This document shows, piece by piece, positions 15,539 through 25,502 of a DNA stretch of 64,000 nt. Below the pieces are notes generated by a model. It ran no database searches. It saw nothing but the letters and a program-made list of their open reading frames with translations, and was not told the origin of the DNA. Made by a program: the position numbers and the translations under genes. The DNA lies in contig JAWKTE010000008.1 of the NCBI GenBank assembly GCA_041401985.1, forward strand, positions 62,001 through 126,000, written 5' to 3'. The first letter of the stretch is position 1; each line of letters starts with the position of its first letter. Origin of the DNA: JACKHA01 sp041401985. GTDB lineage: Bacteria; Planctomycetota; Phycisphaerae; Phycisphaerales; UBA1924.

Positions 15539-17741
15539 TTAGCAGCCGGCGGCGAAGATGGTGAGGTAGAAGAAGAAGTCGTCGTTGTTGAGGATGCCGT
15601 TGGGCGCCGTAACCGGGTTGCAGGGACGGCGGTGGTGGTGAACTCGGCGACGGCAAGGTTGGCGGCGAACTGGGCGAGGTAGTAGAAGAAGTCGTCGTTG
15701 TTGAGCACGCCGTTTGGCGCCGAGCCCGGCTGGTCCGGGGATGGCGGTGGTGGTGAGGTCGGCGGGCAGTTGATGGTGATGGCGGCGGGGTCGGATTCGT
15801 CCTGGCCGCAGGGTTGGAGATGACGCAGCGTAGTTGGCGGCGTCGGAGGGCTGAAGTGGAGATGGTCAAGGGCGGCTCGCCGCCGTTGATGTTGCCCGCG
15901 GCGTTCATGACGGTGCCGCCGTTGGGCGGCGCCGCCCGGGCCGTCGGCGATGTCGAGCCATGTGCCGGAGCCGGGTCGAGCCTCGCCGCCACTGGAAGGC
16001 GAGGTTCGTAGCCGACGGCGGCGGTGGCGGAGAGGGTGACGGTCCTCTGCTGACGGCGAAGGGCTGGGGGTGCAAGGCCACCCCGGGCGCCATCCAGGGG
16101 AAGCTGGTGAAGGTGAAAACGGTGTGTCTGGAAACTCCCGGGCATCAATTCGCCGACTGGATGATGGCGTCGGAGACGTCGGTTGCTCGGCTCCGGGAAT
16201 TTCCAAATTTCCCGTCTGCTCCCCTCCACCGATGCGACTACTCATCTCATCACCAGAGCTTGGATCGACGACGGACGGCGAACCCGGGGCAGTTGCTCGC
16301 TCCGGCGATCGGTGGATCGGCGTCCCACCGCCGCGTAGATGTTGTCGGAGTCGACCGTTCCATTGTCGTCAGCGTATGTCTGATCCCACGGTCCGGTTCC
16401 AGCGCATCACCTGGCCCCGCCGATTGAAAGACCCGCTTGGCGAACATAGATCCGTCCGGCATGGGCTGGAGATCGGTCAATGCGATCGCGAGGAGCCGAT
16501 CCAGGCTCGTCCAGAACTGCCGTCCACGGCAGTAACCACGTCGCCGGTTGCCGTTGGAGAGGAACTCCTGAGTTGATGATGTCGAGTATGCCGCTCGTTT
16601 CGAATGGCCGTTGAGCCGCCATGTAACGACTTCGTAACCCGGCTGATGTAGATCTTCCGCGGGTGATCCATCCGGTCGATCGAGCCTTCACTCCTCGCCC
16701 ACTCGAATCGCCACCGTCGCGCTTGCGGGACCCCCGGATGGAGCCACCGATCGGCAGTTCGATGAATCAGGCCTCCGTCTGCCAAATGCCAGTCCGAACC
16801 GTTCCACAGGGCGTGTGGTCGACACCGCGATTCCCCGCGATGCAACGTGCCTCCGACGGTCGGCTGCTCGCGTGTTCCGAGCCAGAACCGAAGAGGATCG
16901 GCCCGGCTCCTACACCAATTCTCCCATTCGGCCCGCCGTCCCCCTGCGACATCGAACCAACCCCCCCCCCCAGTGTGTATGGGCGCTGGTTCGGCAGGCC
17001 TCCGACTGTTCGACGGTGACGCCGATTGCCGGCGTAGACCTCGCCTGTTCGCGACGAGACCTCCACTCGTTCCCCCCTGTTCGTCCTCGCGACCCGGTTC
17101 CGGCCACGACAGTAAACGTGCTCCGCCGGCGATGCTGGACCGACCGGAGCGCATAGATCGTGCGTTCGTCCATCGCCGCCCGGAGTGCCCGAATGGCATC
17201 ATCCCGCAGTGAAATCCCCGACATAGACGCCGCCCGCTTGGTGGCCAGGGCGTCTGTTCACTCACCTTAACTGCACTTCCACGAATCTATGACTACGCCC
17301 TCGCGTGAACTCCCCCATCTGGCGTCAAGGGCGTACACGGTTCCGTCGACCCCACGAGCGACCTCGGTCGCCGGTCGTAGCAACAAGCCGAGAACCCGCC
17401 GATCAGCACCGCGTCAGGCTCGTCCAACTCGGGAACTCGCCAACGGGGACGCTAGCGGCCACAACCCGCCCGTCACTCATCACCCCGATCGTCCAGGTCT
17501 CCCCGGGAAAGACTCCCATCGACTCCCACGAGACTCCGTCCCAGCGGCGGACCCCGGTGTGGTCGGCCGCGGCCAGGCTCCCGTCCGGCAGAATCTGCAG
17601 GTCATAGATGGTCAGATAGTCCGGAGGGCCGGGAAGCCACTGCCCTTGGCACTGCGCCGCTGCCAAGGGAATCATGAACTGCCCAAGTGCAGCGGCAAGG
17701 CACAGCCCGAGCAGCCGCGTAGAGAGTGCGCGCATCGGCAT
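15539..17741 (-). pseudogene. Frameshifted secreted repeat protein with Ig-like and GC-dockerin C terminus
   Basis: The start is clear: ATG at 17741 after AGGAGGATGC, a signal peptide (MPMRALSTRLLGLCLAAALG...PLAAAQC), then a beta-propeller-like beginning (ILPDGSLAAADHTGVRRWDG, GVMSDGRVVAASVPVG). After about 17430 the frame changes repeatedly. Recognisable fragments recur in different frames, for example TDLQPMPDGSMFAKRV near 16480. Near 16000-15800 an Ig-like piece (NAAGNINGGEPPLTIS) appears. The end decodes, across frames, as two dockerin-like modules: NGVLNNDDFFYYLAQFAA and NGILNNDDFFFYLTIFAAGC. An intact ancestor would have been about 730 residues. Many single-base indels make it a pseudogene, unless the consensus sequence is poor here. 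Neighbouring atpA is intact. Confidence 0.7.
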
Positions 17742-17853
17742 GCCAGCATCCTCCTGTCCAAGGCAAGGAAGCGCATGATAAAGGCGAGCTGCATCGTGTG
17801 CAAGCGATTCGTACAAGCCAATTGAGTGCACTTCGCGGCGCGACGACGGAAAC

Positions 17854-19416
17854 TCACGCCTTAAACGTGCTCTTGAACGCCGCGATGGTGTCCTGGAGGC
17901 GCTTCTCGATGTCGTCGTTGAGGGCGGGCTTGGCGGCCAGTTCGTCCCAGAGCGGCTTGCCGACGGTCTGGAAGTAGTTGAGCAGGCCGGTCTCGAACTC
18001 GCGGACCTTGGTCACGGGCAGGTCGTCGAGGAAGCCCTTGGCGCCGGCGTAGATGGAGATGACCTGGTCGACGACGTGGAAGGGGGTGTACTGGCCCTGC
18101 TTGAGCAGTTCGACCATGCGGCGGCCGCGGTCGAGCTGGCGCTGGGTGGCCTTGTCGAGTTCGGTGCCGAGCTGGGCGAAGGCCTCGAGTTCGCGGGCCG
18201 ACGCGAGGTCGAGCCGGAGCGAGCCGGAGATCTTCTTCATGGCCTTGACCTGGGCGTTGCCGCCCACGCGGCTGACGGAGATGCCCACGTTGATGGCGGG
18301 GCGGACGCCGGCGAAGAAGAGTTCGGGCTCGAGGTAGATCTGGCCGTCGGTGATGGAGATGACGTTGGTGGGGATGTAGGCCGAGACGTCGCCTTCCTGG
18401 GTCTCGATGACCGGCAGGGCGGTGAGGGAGCCGGCGCCGTTCTCGTCGGAGAGTTTGGTGGCGCGTTCGAGCAGGCGGGAGTGGAGGTAGAACACGTCGC
18501 CGGGATACGCCTCGCGGCCCGGGGGGCGGCGGAGAAGCAGGGACAACTGGCGGTAGGCGACGGCCTGCTTGGAGAGGTCGTCGTAGATGCACAGGGCGTG
18601 CTTGGGAAGGGGCTTGTCGCCTCCGGCGTTCTTGCCCTGCCACATGAAGTACTCGCCCATGGCGCAGCCGGAGTACGGCGCGATGTACTGCATGGGCGCG
18701 GGGTCGGAGGAGGCGGCGTTGACGACGATGGTGTAGTCCATCGCGCCGTTCTTCTTGAGGGTCTCGACGACGCCGGCGACGGTGGACTCCTTCTGGCCGA
18801 CGGCGACGTAGATGCACACGACGGCGTTGGGGGTGCCCCAGTACTGCTTCTGGTTGATGATGGCGTCGAGGGCGACGGCGGTCTTGCCGGTCTTGCGATC
18901 GCCGATGATGAGTTCGCGCTGGCCGCGCCCGATCGGGATCATGGCGTCGATGGCCTTGATGCCGGTCTGGAGTGGCTCGTGGACGGGCTGGCGCTCGGCG
19001 ATGCCGGGGGCGATGATGTCGACCTTGCGGTAGTGGTCGGTCTGGATGGGGGGGCCGTCGTCGAGGGGCTGGCCCAGGGGGTTGACGACGCGGCCCAGGA
19101 GGGCCTCGCCGACGGGGACTTCGAGGAGTCGCCCGGTGGACTTGACCAGGTCGCCTTCTTTCACGTTGAGGTAGTTGCCGTAGATGACGGCGCCGACGGT
19201 GTCGAGTTCGAGGTTGAAGACCTGGCCCATGACGGAGCCTTCGGCGGTCTGGAACTCGAGGAGCTCGCCGGCCATGGCGTTTGAGAGGCCGTAGATGCGG
19301 GCGATTCCGTCGCCGACCTCGATGACGCGACCGACTTCGGAGACTTCGAGTTCGGCGGAGAACTGCTCGATCTCCTGCTTGATGACGCTGGCGATCTCGT
19401 CGGTTTTGATCTTCAC
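17854..19416 (-). CDS. atpA: F1Fo ATP synthase subunit alpha
   Basis: 520 residues, normal length, from a GTG at 19416 preceded by GAGGACACC. Key motifs are intact: the P-loop GDRKTGKT at 172-179, QYWGTPNAVVCIYVAVGQK, SGCAMGEYF, LLLRRPPGREAYPGDVFYLH, and the arginine-finger region GISVSRVGGNAQVKAM. The alpha subunit carries the non-catalytic nucleotide sites of the F1 hexamer and contributes the arginine to catalytic beta sites. Usual operon partners (atpH, atpG, atpD) are not adjacent: both neighbours are decayed secreted-protein genes on the same strand. So either the atp operon is split, or this is a second alpha copy; the window cannot decide. Confidence 0.95.
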   Translation of the reverse strand: MKIKTDEIASVIKQEIEQFSAELEVSEVGRVIEVGDGIARIYGLSNAMAGELLEFQTAEGSVMGQVFNLELDTVGAVIYGNYLNVKEGDLVKSTGRLLEVPVGEALLGRVVNPLGQPLDDGPPIQTDHYRKVDIIAPGIAERQPVHEPLQTGIKAIDAMIPIGRGQRELIIGDRKTGKTAVALDAIINQKQYWGTPNAVVCIYVAVGQKESTVAGVVETLKKNGAMDYTIVVNAASSDPAPMQYIAPYSGCAMGEYFMWQGKNAGGDKPLPKHALCIYDDLSKQAVAYRQLSLLLRRPPGREAYPGDVFYLHSRLLERATKLSDENGAGSLTALPVIETQEGDVSAYIPTNVISITDGQIYLEPELFFAGVRPAINVGISVSRVGGNAQVKAMKKISGSLRLDLASARELEAFAQLGTELDKATQRQLDRGRRMVELLKQGQYTPFHVVDQVISIYAGAKGFLDDLPVTKVREFETGLLNYFQTVGKPLWDELAAKPALNDDIEKRLQDTIAAFKSTFKA

Positions 19417-19558
19417 GTGGGGTGTCCTCGCTGGTCGGTCGGTATGGCCACCGGGAGGCCGCGGCGGGGGCCGGGCTCCGGGGGGGACAAGCGTAGGAGG
19501 GGTTGGGTTGGCGGGGCGGGAGGCCGTGTGTTTGGGCGTGGCGATCGTTGGGCGTGGG

Positions 19559-21060
19559 TCAGGGGCAGCCGGCGGCGAAGAGGGCGAGGTAGAAGAAGAA
19601 GTCGTCGTTGGTGAGGACGCCGTTCGGGACGGCGTAGCCGGGCTGGCCGGGGATGGCTCCGGTCGTCAGGTCGCAGACGGCGAGGTTTGCTGCTGAGAAC
19701 TCGGCGAGGAAGCAGAAGAAGTCGTCGTTGTTGACCACGCCGTTCTTGACGAGATAGCCGGGCTGGCCGGCGATGGCGCCGTAGGTCAGGTCGGCGGGGC
19801 AGGGGCGGGGCGTGAAGTTCACGGTCAGTTCGATGCCCGCGACTGTTATGTTCATGCCCATGAGGGTGTCCATCGGGAGAGACGCCGCGCTACTGCGGGG
19901 TCATCCAGGTTCCCAGTCGCGCGGGACGAGCTGCTCCCAGCACCGAGCCGCCCTCGCCGGAGCGGATTTGCCAGACACGCTCGTCTGTGGTGGTGAGGGG
20001 CGCTGGCCAGGAACACGCCGGCGTCTGGGCGGACGCCCTGATCGGTGACGGTGTAGCCCGGCGTCAGGAGCCAGGGACGCGCCCTGGGCGTCGAGGCTTG
20101 CCAAGGGGCGAACGTGTTGGTGGAGAACGTTCCGTCGTCGGCGACGCTGAGGAACCCGGGCTGGCCCCTGAACGTGGAGTAGGGAACCGCCCAGCGTTGG
20201 GTCCCGTCGGCGTCGTATGAGCTGATGTTGTTGTTGTCGATCTGCGCCGAGCCAGTACAGGTCTGATGCGTCGGTGTATGCCTGCGTGGACCCTGGTGCA
20301 GCCACACCTCCTCGCCCGTGTCCATGCGGAGCGCGTGCATCCCGGGATTGCCGGTGACCGGGAAGCCCTGGCCGGTGGCGAACACCGCACGCCCTCCGGC
20401 GAAGGCGATCTCCCAGCCGTACGGCGAGGCCCGGTGGTTGTACCCGCCGCTGGTGGTCCAGGCCGTCTGGCCGCTGGGCCCAGGGCGACGGGCGCCGGCC
20501 CGCCCGACGCTGGCTGGCGGTGACGAAGTAGATCTTGTCGTCGGGGCCGACCGGGCCCGAGGAACATGCCGCCGGCGTTCGAGGGTGCGTTGTGGTCCAG
20601 AGCGTGTGTCCGTCCGTCGGGCCGGCGGCGGTCAGCGTCGCCGTCGCCGACGTAGTAGACGGTGCCGCCGCCGACCGCCGCGGGCGCACGCTGCCCTGGC
20701 GGGTCCGCGCCCGTCGGGCGACACGGCGTAGAGCCTGCCGGCGACGCCGGTGATGTAGATCGATCCGTCCGGGCCGGGCGAGCCAGGCTGTAGTAATGGT
20801 CCGTAGCGCCAGAGCACCCGGCCCTCGGCCCCCGGACGATCGACGACGCCGAGCGGCACCGTGTTGCTCATCGCTCCCGCGACAACCTGGACGTCGTACT
20901 GGCCCGGAATCAACTCGGGAGGCAGGCGCGCCTTGATCTTGTCCGACCACGAGGCGATGACGGCGGGCTGGCCCTGATCAGCAGTGAGGCGTTGCCCTGC
21001 GTCGCGCCGAACTGGAGCCGGTGACGATGAGCGCTCGCCGTGGTGTGTTGTGGTTACTGA
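19559..21060 (-). pseudogene. Frameshifted PQQ-like beta-propeller protein with GC-dockerin C terminus
   Basis: Pieces in several frames read in order as one secreted protein. First comes an IPT/TIG-like piece near 21040-20860 (VIASWSDKIKARLPPELIPG, YDVQVVAGAMSNTVPLGVVD). Then come PQQ-type propeller blades near 20830-20100 (EGRVLWRYGPLLQPGSPG, DGSIYITGVAGRLYAVSPDG, MHALRMDTGEEVWLHQG, SSYDADGTQRWAVPYSTFRG). Last comes an intact stretch from about 19873 with two dockerin-like modules (NGVVNNDDFFCFLAEFSAAN and NGVLTNDDFFFYLALFAAGC, then Pro). The last part alone is open for 104 residues but lacks a signal peptide. The breaks look like single-base indels. The start of the gene was not found; it lies above about 21040. 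Confidence 0.65.
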
Positions 21061-21547
21061 TGAAGTTTGTAGATCGCCCAGTGCCCGCCGCTTCCCGGGC
21101 GAAGCGCGAAGGCAGGTGCAAGGATCCAGGACCTGCAGGACTGCATAAACCCTTCCAGGACGCGTGGTGCACGAAGCCTGCCGTCTCCGGAACGGCGGGC
21201 TCGGTGCGTTCTGCGAAATCCCGTGCTCGCACCGTGGATCAGGTGCACGCGGCCCCCAGCGATACGGTGGGGCGGCGGGTGAGTTGGTCAGGAGCAAGAA
21301 GGGCGGCGGCCTACCACTTCCGGGATTGACTTCCCCGGAACCGGGATTTCGGCCTGCGAACCGACCACAAGCCGGGGCCAGCCCGGGGATGGACGCGGCC
21401 CCCGCTTCCGTGCCAAGATTCCCCGAACAAGGCGGCCCAGGCGCCCCGGGCGGCCAGGCGGCCCGCCGTTCGGGTTCTGGAGCCATGGCTCCCCCATCGG
21501 GGGTCGGGGTCCGCATGGCCGGCACACCCGCCACTGGAAGGATGCAC
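21061..21547. other. Divergent region between the propeller pseudogene and the adaptor gene
   Basis: About 490 bases. The left part may contain the undetected start of the propeller gene. No RNA gene, terminator or recognised repeat copy is visible; the right edge carries GGAAGGA before the ATG at 21548. Confidence 0.4.
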
Positions 21548-22428
21548 ATGGGATTGTCGCGCGTGGGGCGTTGTCGTTGTCGGGGTGGGCGCGGTGGCCG
21601 TGGCGACACTGCTGGGCGTGGGCAGCCTGTCGCCCGCGCAGCCCGAGGGCGACGCAGCCGGAGCGGGCATCGGAACCTACGAGGGCGTCTCGCGCCCGAG
21701 CGACATGCGGAACCTGGCCTTCGGCATCCGCGGGCGCGTGGCGGAGGTGATGGTCGAGCCCGGCTCGCAGGTGTCGGCCGGGCAGGCGATCGTGCGGATG
21801 GACGACCAGGTGCAGCGTCTGACGACCGATCTGGCCCGGATCCGGGCCGAGGACCAGACGCAGTTGGAAGCGGCGCGAGAGACGGCGTCCTTCCGCGAGT
21901 TCGAACTGGCCCAGACCGAGCAGTCGTACAACGAGGGCGGGTCGAGCGAGCGTGACCTGCGGGATGCGCGGCACGCCCTGCTGGGGGCCAAGGACGTGCA
22001 GGCGGCCGAGGTAGGAAGCCGCGATCGCCCTGGCCCGGGAAGAGGCACGCCTGGCGGAGATGACCATCGTTTCGCCGATCGACGCGACGGTGCTGGAGGT
22101 GCATCGGCGCGGCGGCGAGGCGGTCGATGAGCAGAGCCAGGCGGTGACCATCGTGCGGATCGACCCGCTGTGGGTGGACGTGCACGTGAGCATGGGCGAT
22201 GCGCTGCGCCTGCAGCAGGGGCAGAAGGCGGAGGTCGTCTGGCAGGATGTGGATCGGGACGAGACCGCGACTGGCCAGGTCATCTTCATCTCCCCGGCCG
22301 GCAACGGCGGGGTGCGGCAGGTGATGGTGCGGCTGGAGGTCCCGAACCCGGATCGCCTGCCCAGCGGGCTGCACGCGACGGTGAGGTTCATGGGCCCGGA
22401 GACGGACGCGGTGACGCGGGCGAACTGA
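21548..22428 (+). pseudogene. HlyD/RND-type membrane-fusion adaptor with two single-base frame changes
   Basis: The ATG at 21548 follows GGAAGGATGCAC. It begins MGLSRVG and then, after one extra base near 21569, continues VVVVGVGAVAVATLLGVG as a membrane anchor. The next open part (21585 on) has the lipoyl-like segment AFGIRGRVAEVMVEPGSQVS and a coiled coil. After about 22013 the sequence returns in another frame with EAAIALAREEARLAEM, TIVSPIDATVLEVHRRGGEA and the C-terminal barrel (RIDPLWVDVHVSMGDALRL). With both indels corrected it is a normal adaptor of about 290 residues linking an inner-membrane transporter to the outer membrane. It precedes the DUF3467 and GAF-HlyD genes on the same strand. 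Sequencing error is a real alternative because only two bases are involved. Confidence 0.7.
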
Positions 22429-22711
22429 GCCTTCTGTGTCGACCGGATCCGGGCGAACGCGGGCCGCAGCCCTGCCCATCGCCTGACCCGGGGGCTAACA
22501 TCCTGTTCCGGGGCGTGCGAGCGCCCCGAGGAGCGAGCGATCGCGACGAGCGTCGGGGGCGAGGCCCGCCGACGAGAGGGCCCCGAGCAGGAGCCGGGGC
22601 CGCACCCACACGCTTCCACCGACCGCGCGGGCAAGGCCCCTCCGGTCTGGCGGCGGTCCACCAGGCCGGGCGTGCTTCATCGAAGCCGACCCCCAGCGAG
22701 AAAGGTTTGCC

Positions 22712-23050
22712 ATGGCCGACACCCCCGATCAGCAGCAGCGTCAGGTCCAGATGCGCATCGACGAGTCGAAGATGCACTCGTCGTACGCGAACACGATCCG
22801 GACGTCGAACACCGCCGACGAGGTCATCATGGACTTCGGGCTGAACATCCCGATGCAGGGCCCGGACCAGCAGATGGTGCTGAACTTCGCGGTCGGCTCT
22901 CGGGTGGTGATGAACTGGGCGGGCGCGAAGCGTCTGGCCATCAGCCTGGGCCAGATGATCCGCCAGTACGAGGAGCGCAACGGCGAGATCGCGCTGCAGC
23001 GCGGGCCGGCGCCGGCCGAGCCCCAGGGGCCGCGGCTTGCCAACGACTGA
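22712..23050 (+). CDS. DUF3467 domain protein
   Basis: 112 residues, typical of DUF3467. Conserved features are the early YANTIRTSNTADEVIMDFG, the Met/Gln-rich middle, and the C-terminal AKRLAISLGQMIRQYEERNG, where YE-x3-G-x-I is diagnostic. The family is widespread in bacteria and archaea and has no established function; the fold is small alpha/beta. The ATG follows AGCGAGAAAGGTTTGCC. It lies between the frameshifted adaptor gene and the GAF-HlyD gene on the same strand, with gaps of about 270 bases on each side, so co-transcription is possible but not shown. Confidence 0.85.
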   Translation: MADTPDQQQRQVQMRIDESKMHSSYANTIRTSNTADEVIMDFGLNIPMQGPDQQMVLNFAVGSRVVMNWAGAKRLAISLGQMIRQYEERNGEIALQRGPAPAEPQGPRLAND

Positions 23051-23175
23051 GGCGGAAGCGAAGTGATCGTCGCCCCGGTCCGGGAGGGTCGGGGCGGCTT
23101 TGCGCCGGAGCGAGAGGGGCGAGGTCAGGAATGCGGCCGGAGCCTCGCCGACCCTCCGGGTCGAGAGCCCTGGGG

Positions 23176-23222
23176 CGACCTCCAGGGGCTGAAGCCCCTG
23201 GCAACCGTCGTGCGCCCTCCGG
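23176..23222 (+). repeat. Dispersed repeat D, single arm
   Basis: Contains CCAGGGGCTGAAGCCCCTGG, then CAACCGTCGTGCGCCCTCCGG. It is nearly identical to the right arm of the element at 12049-12262. No matching inverted arm was found nearby. Confidence 0.75.
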
Positions 23223-23316
23223 GCGGAGAGCGGTATGTGCGCCCTCCGCGCCGGGATCGGCGCGCGGGCGGGCGCACTCGGGGCGATGACTGGCGCACGC
23301 GACGCCGACCAACTCC

Positions 23317-25254
23317 ATGAGCTCGACACCTCCCAGCGTGGCGATGACGGCGACCGGCGCGACGCGGGCCGCGGCTGTCGGGCCGGACCCGGCCTCGGAA
23401 CTCAAGGAGTTCCTGGGCGAGTTGATCGAGACGCAGTGCCGGCTTGTCGGGGCGATCGCTGGCGCGGTGTTCCTGCTGGGCGGCGGGGCGCGGGCCGGCG
23501 GGCTGATGGCACAGTACAACGCGCCCGGCACACGGCCGATCAACCTTGAGAAGGTCGGGCCGCGGCTGGAGAAGATCATCGAAGCCGCGTGCCGGGCCGG
23601 GCGTGGGGCTGGCAGTGGGGTGGGTGGACCGGCGGGTGTTGTTGACGTGTTGCGCGTGCCGGGCGAGGGTGCGTTGTATGGCGATGAGCCGGCGCACCCG
23701 GTGCTGGCCGCGCCGCTGGTGGCGGCGGGGCGGGTCGAGGGCTGTGCGCTGGTGATCCTGCCCGAGTCGCGCACCGGCAAGGCTCCTGCGGACGCCGAGG
23801 ACGGGCTGGTGCGTGTTGGGCTCGCGGCGGCGCGTTTCGAGACGTATCTGTGGCGCGAACATGCGGTGGCCGAGTCGCAGCAAAAGGCCCTGCTGCGCCA
23901 GACGCTGGAACTGCTCGACGCGTCGCAGCAGGGGGCGTCGGCCAAAGCGATGGGCGGGCTTCTGTGCCATGAACTGGCCCGGCGGTTCGGCTGCACGCGT
24001 GTGTCGATCGGGCTGATCGGTCGCGGCGACCGCCTGCGCGTTGTCGCAGTCAGCGGGACCGAGCAGCTCAAGAAGGCCAGCGCGGCGGCCGAGGCGCTCG
24101 AGGCGGCGATGGAGGAGTGCGCGGCGCAGGACGTCGAGGTGCTGTTCCCGCAGGGCGATTCGCCCGAGCCGGCGGACCGGCGCGTGACGCGGGCCCACGA
24201 CGGGCTGTCCAAGAAGTTCGGGCCGTCGGCGATCGTGAGCCTGCCGCTGCGGGTCGAGGGCGATCTGGTCGGCGTGGTCGTGCTGGAGCGCGAGGCGGCC
24301 GATCCGTTTCCGACCGGCTCGCTGCCGCTGCTGAGACTGGTGGCCGAGTTCATCGGGCCGTCGCTGTGGACGAGGCGTCTGGCGGACCGCGGGATCGTCG
24401 CGGTGACACGCGACCAGTGCCGGCGTCTGGGGGCGGCGGTGGTTGGGCCGCGGCATACGGGGGCGAAACTGGCGGCGCTCGCGCTGCTGCTGGCGGTGCT
24501 CGCGGCGGCGCTGGTGCCGATTCCGTCGCGCGTGGTGTCGGAGGCGACGATCGAGGCCGAGGCGAGGCGGACGATCACGCCGCCGTTTGCGGGGTACCTG
24601 GACGAGGTGCTGGTGCGCCCCGGCGATGTGGTGGGCCGGGGCGATGTGCTGGCGCGGATGGACGTGCGGGCGATCGAGCTGGACCGCGACGAAGCGCTGG
24701 CGCGTCGCCAGGCGATGCGGACCGAGCGCGACAACGCGATGGCGCGGGGCGAGATGGAGAAGGTGCGGGCCGCGGATGCGCAGATCGCCGAGATCGACGC
24801 GCGCCTGCGTCTGCTCGAGACGCGGCTGGGCCTGGCGACGCTGACGGCCCCGATCGACGGGCGGGTCTCGCTGGGCGACCAGCGGGACATGGTCGGCTCG
24901 CGGATCGAGGCGACCCAGCCGCTGTTCGAGATCATCACCGAGGACCGCGTGGTGGTGCTGATGGTGGATGAGCGGGACATCACGCGCGTGCGCGAGGGGC
25001 AGGCGGGGTGGATCGCCCCGCGGGCCCGCCCGGACCAGCGGGCCAGCATCGCGGTTGTCCGGATCAACCCGGTGGCGCAGACCGAGGACCGGGCCAACGT
25101 GTACCGCGTGGAGGCGGAGGTCCAGGGCGAGCCGCCCGACTGGCTGCGCCCGGGCGCGACCGCGGTGGCGCGGCTCGAAGACGGCACGACGACGCCGATG
25201 GCGCTGTTCCTCCGTCCGATCGTGGACAGGTTCAGGCTGTCGTGGTGGTGGTAG
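23317..25254 (+). CDS. GAF-domain / HlyD adaptor fusion protein
   Basis: 645 residues. Residues about 20-160 form a first sensor-like region. Residues about 180-350 are GAF-like, with ETYLWREHAVAESQQKALLR leading into FGCTRVSIGLIGRGDRLRVV and IVSLPLRVEGDLVGVVVLER. One membrane segment follows (about 382-402, AALALLLAVLAAALVPIP). The C-terminal third is a membrane-fusion adaptor: a lipoyl half-motif (ITPPFAGYLDEVLVRPGDVV), a coiled coil (about 450-510), the second half (LTAPIDGRVSLGDQRDMVGS) and a beta-barrel. The GAF region is N-terminal to the single membrane span, so I infer a cytoplasmic sensor coupled to a periplasmic adaptor. It is followed by the M50-HlyD and SecA-like genes. The start ATG has a weak upstream site; ATG at 23344 is an alternative. 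Confidence 0.8.
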   Translation: MSSTPPSVAMTATGATRAAAVGPDPASELKEFLGELIETQCRLVGAIAGAVFLLGGGARAGGLMAQYNAPGTRPINLEKVGPRLEKIIEAACRAGRGAGSGVGGPAGVVDVLRVPGEGALYGDEPAHPVLAAPLVAAGRVEGCALVILPESRTGKAPADAEDGLVRVGLAAARFETYLWREHAVAESQQKALLRQTLELLDASQQGASAKAMGGLLCHELARRFGCTRVSIGLIGRGDRLRVVAVSGTEQLKKASAAAEALEAAMEECAAQDVEVLFPQGDSPEPADRRVTRAHDGLSKKFGPSAIVSLPLRVEGDLVGVVVLEREAADPFPTGSLPLLRLVAEFIGPSLWTRRLADRGIVAVTRDQCRRLGAAVVGPRHTGAKLAALALLLAVLAAALVPIPSRVVSEATIEAEARRTITPPFAGYLDEVLVRPGDVVGRGDVLARMDVRAIELDRDEALARRQAMRTERDNAMARGEMEKVRAADAQIAEIDARLRLLETRLGLATLTAPIDGRVSLGDQRDMVGSRIEATQPLFEIITEDRVVVLMVDERDITRVREGQAGWIAPRARPDQRASIAVVRINPVAQTEDRANVYRVEAEVQGEPPDWLRPGATAVARLEDGTTTPMALFLRPIVDRFRLSWWW

Positions 25255-25257
25255 GGA

Positions 25258-25495
25258 TCAGCGACGAAGCGACGGAGCGACGAAGGGGAGTGACGGAGTG
25301 ACCAAGTGACGGAGTGACGCAGTGACGCAGTGATGACGCCCAGTATCGTTGGGGTCAGTCCGTTGCCCGACGACCGCCGTTCGCGTGGGCCTTCGGCGGC
25401 TGCAGGTGCGTGGGCCAAGGCAGGGCTGGAAAGCCCTGCCCCCTCGTATGGCTTCTTCGTCACTCCGTCACTTGGTCACTGCGTCACTCTTCCGG
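25258..25495. repeat. Dispersed repeat A: paired arms of 9-base units around a unique core
   Basis: The left arm (25258-25341) is built of units like GCGACGAAGCGACGGAGC and GTGACGGAGTGACCAAG. The right arm (about 25449-25492) is the reverse complement type, with CTTCGTCACTCCGTCACTTG. About 105 unrelated bases lie between them. It occupies the whole gap between the GAF-HlyD and M50 genes. A related element sits inside kbl. Confidence 0.75.
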
Positions 25496-25502
25496 CGAGA
25501 CC

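Noticed and set aside
13971..16229. A 752-residue minus-strand frame covering the acidic secreted-protein gene
   Set aside because: The plus-strand gene has a signal peptide, ribosome-binding site and terminator. Part of the frame overlaps the pseudogene, which explains some similarity but not a single protein.
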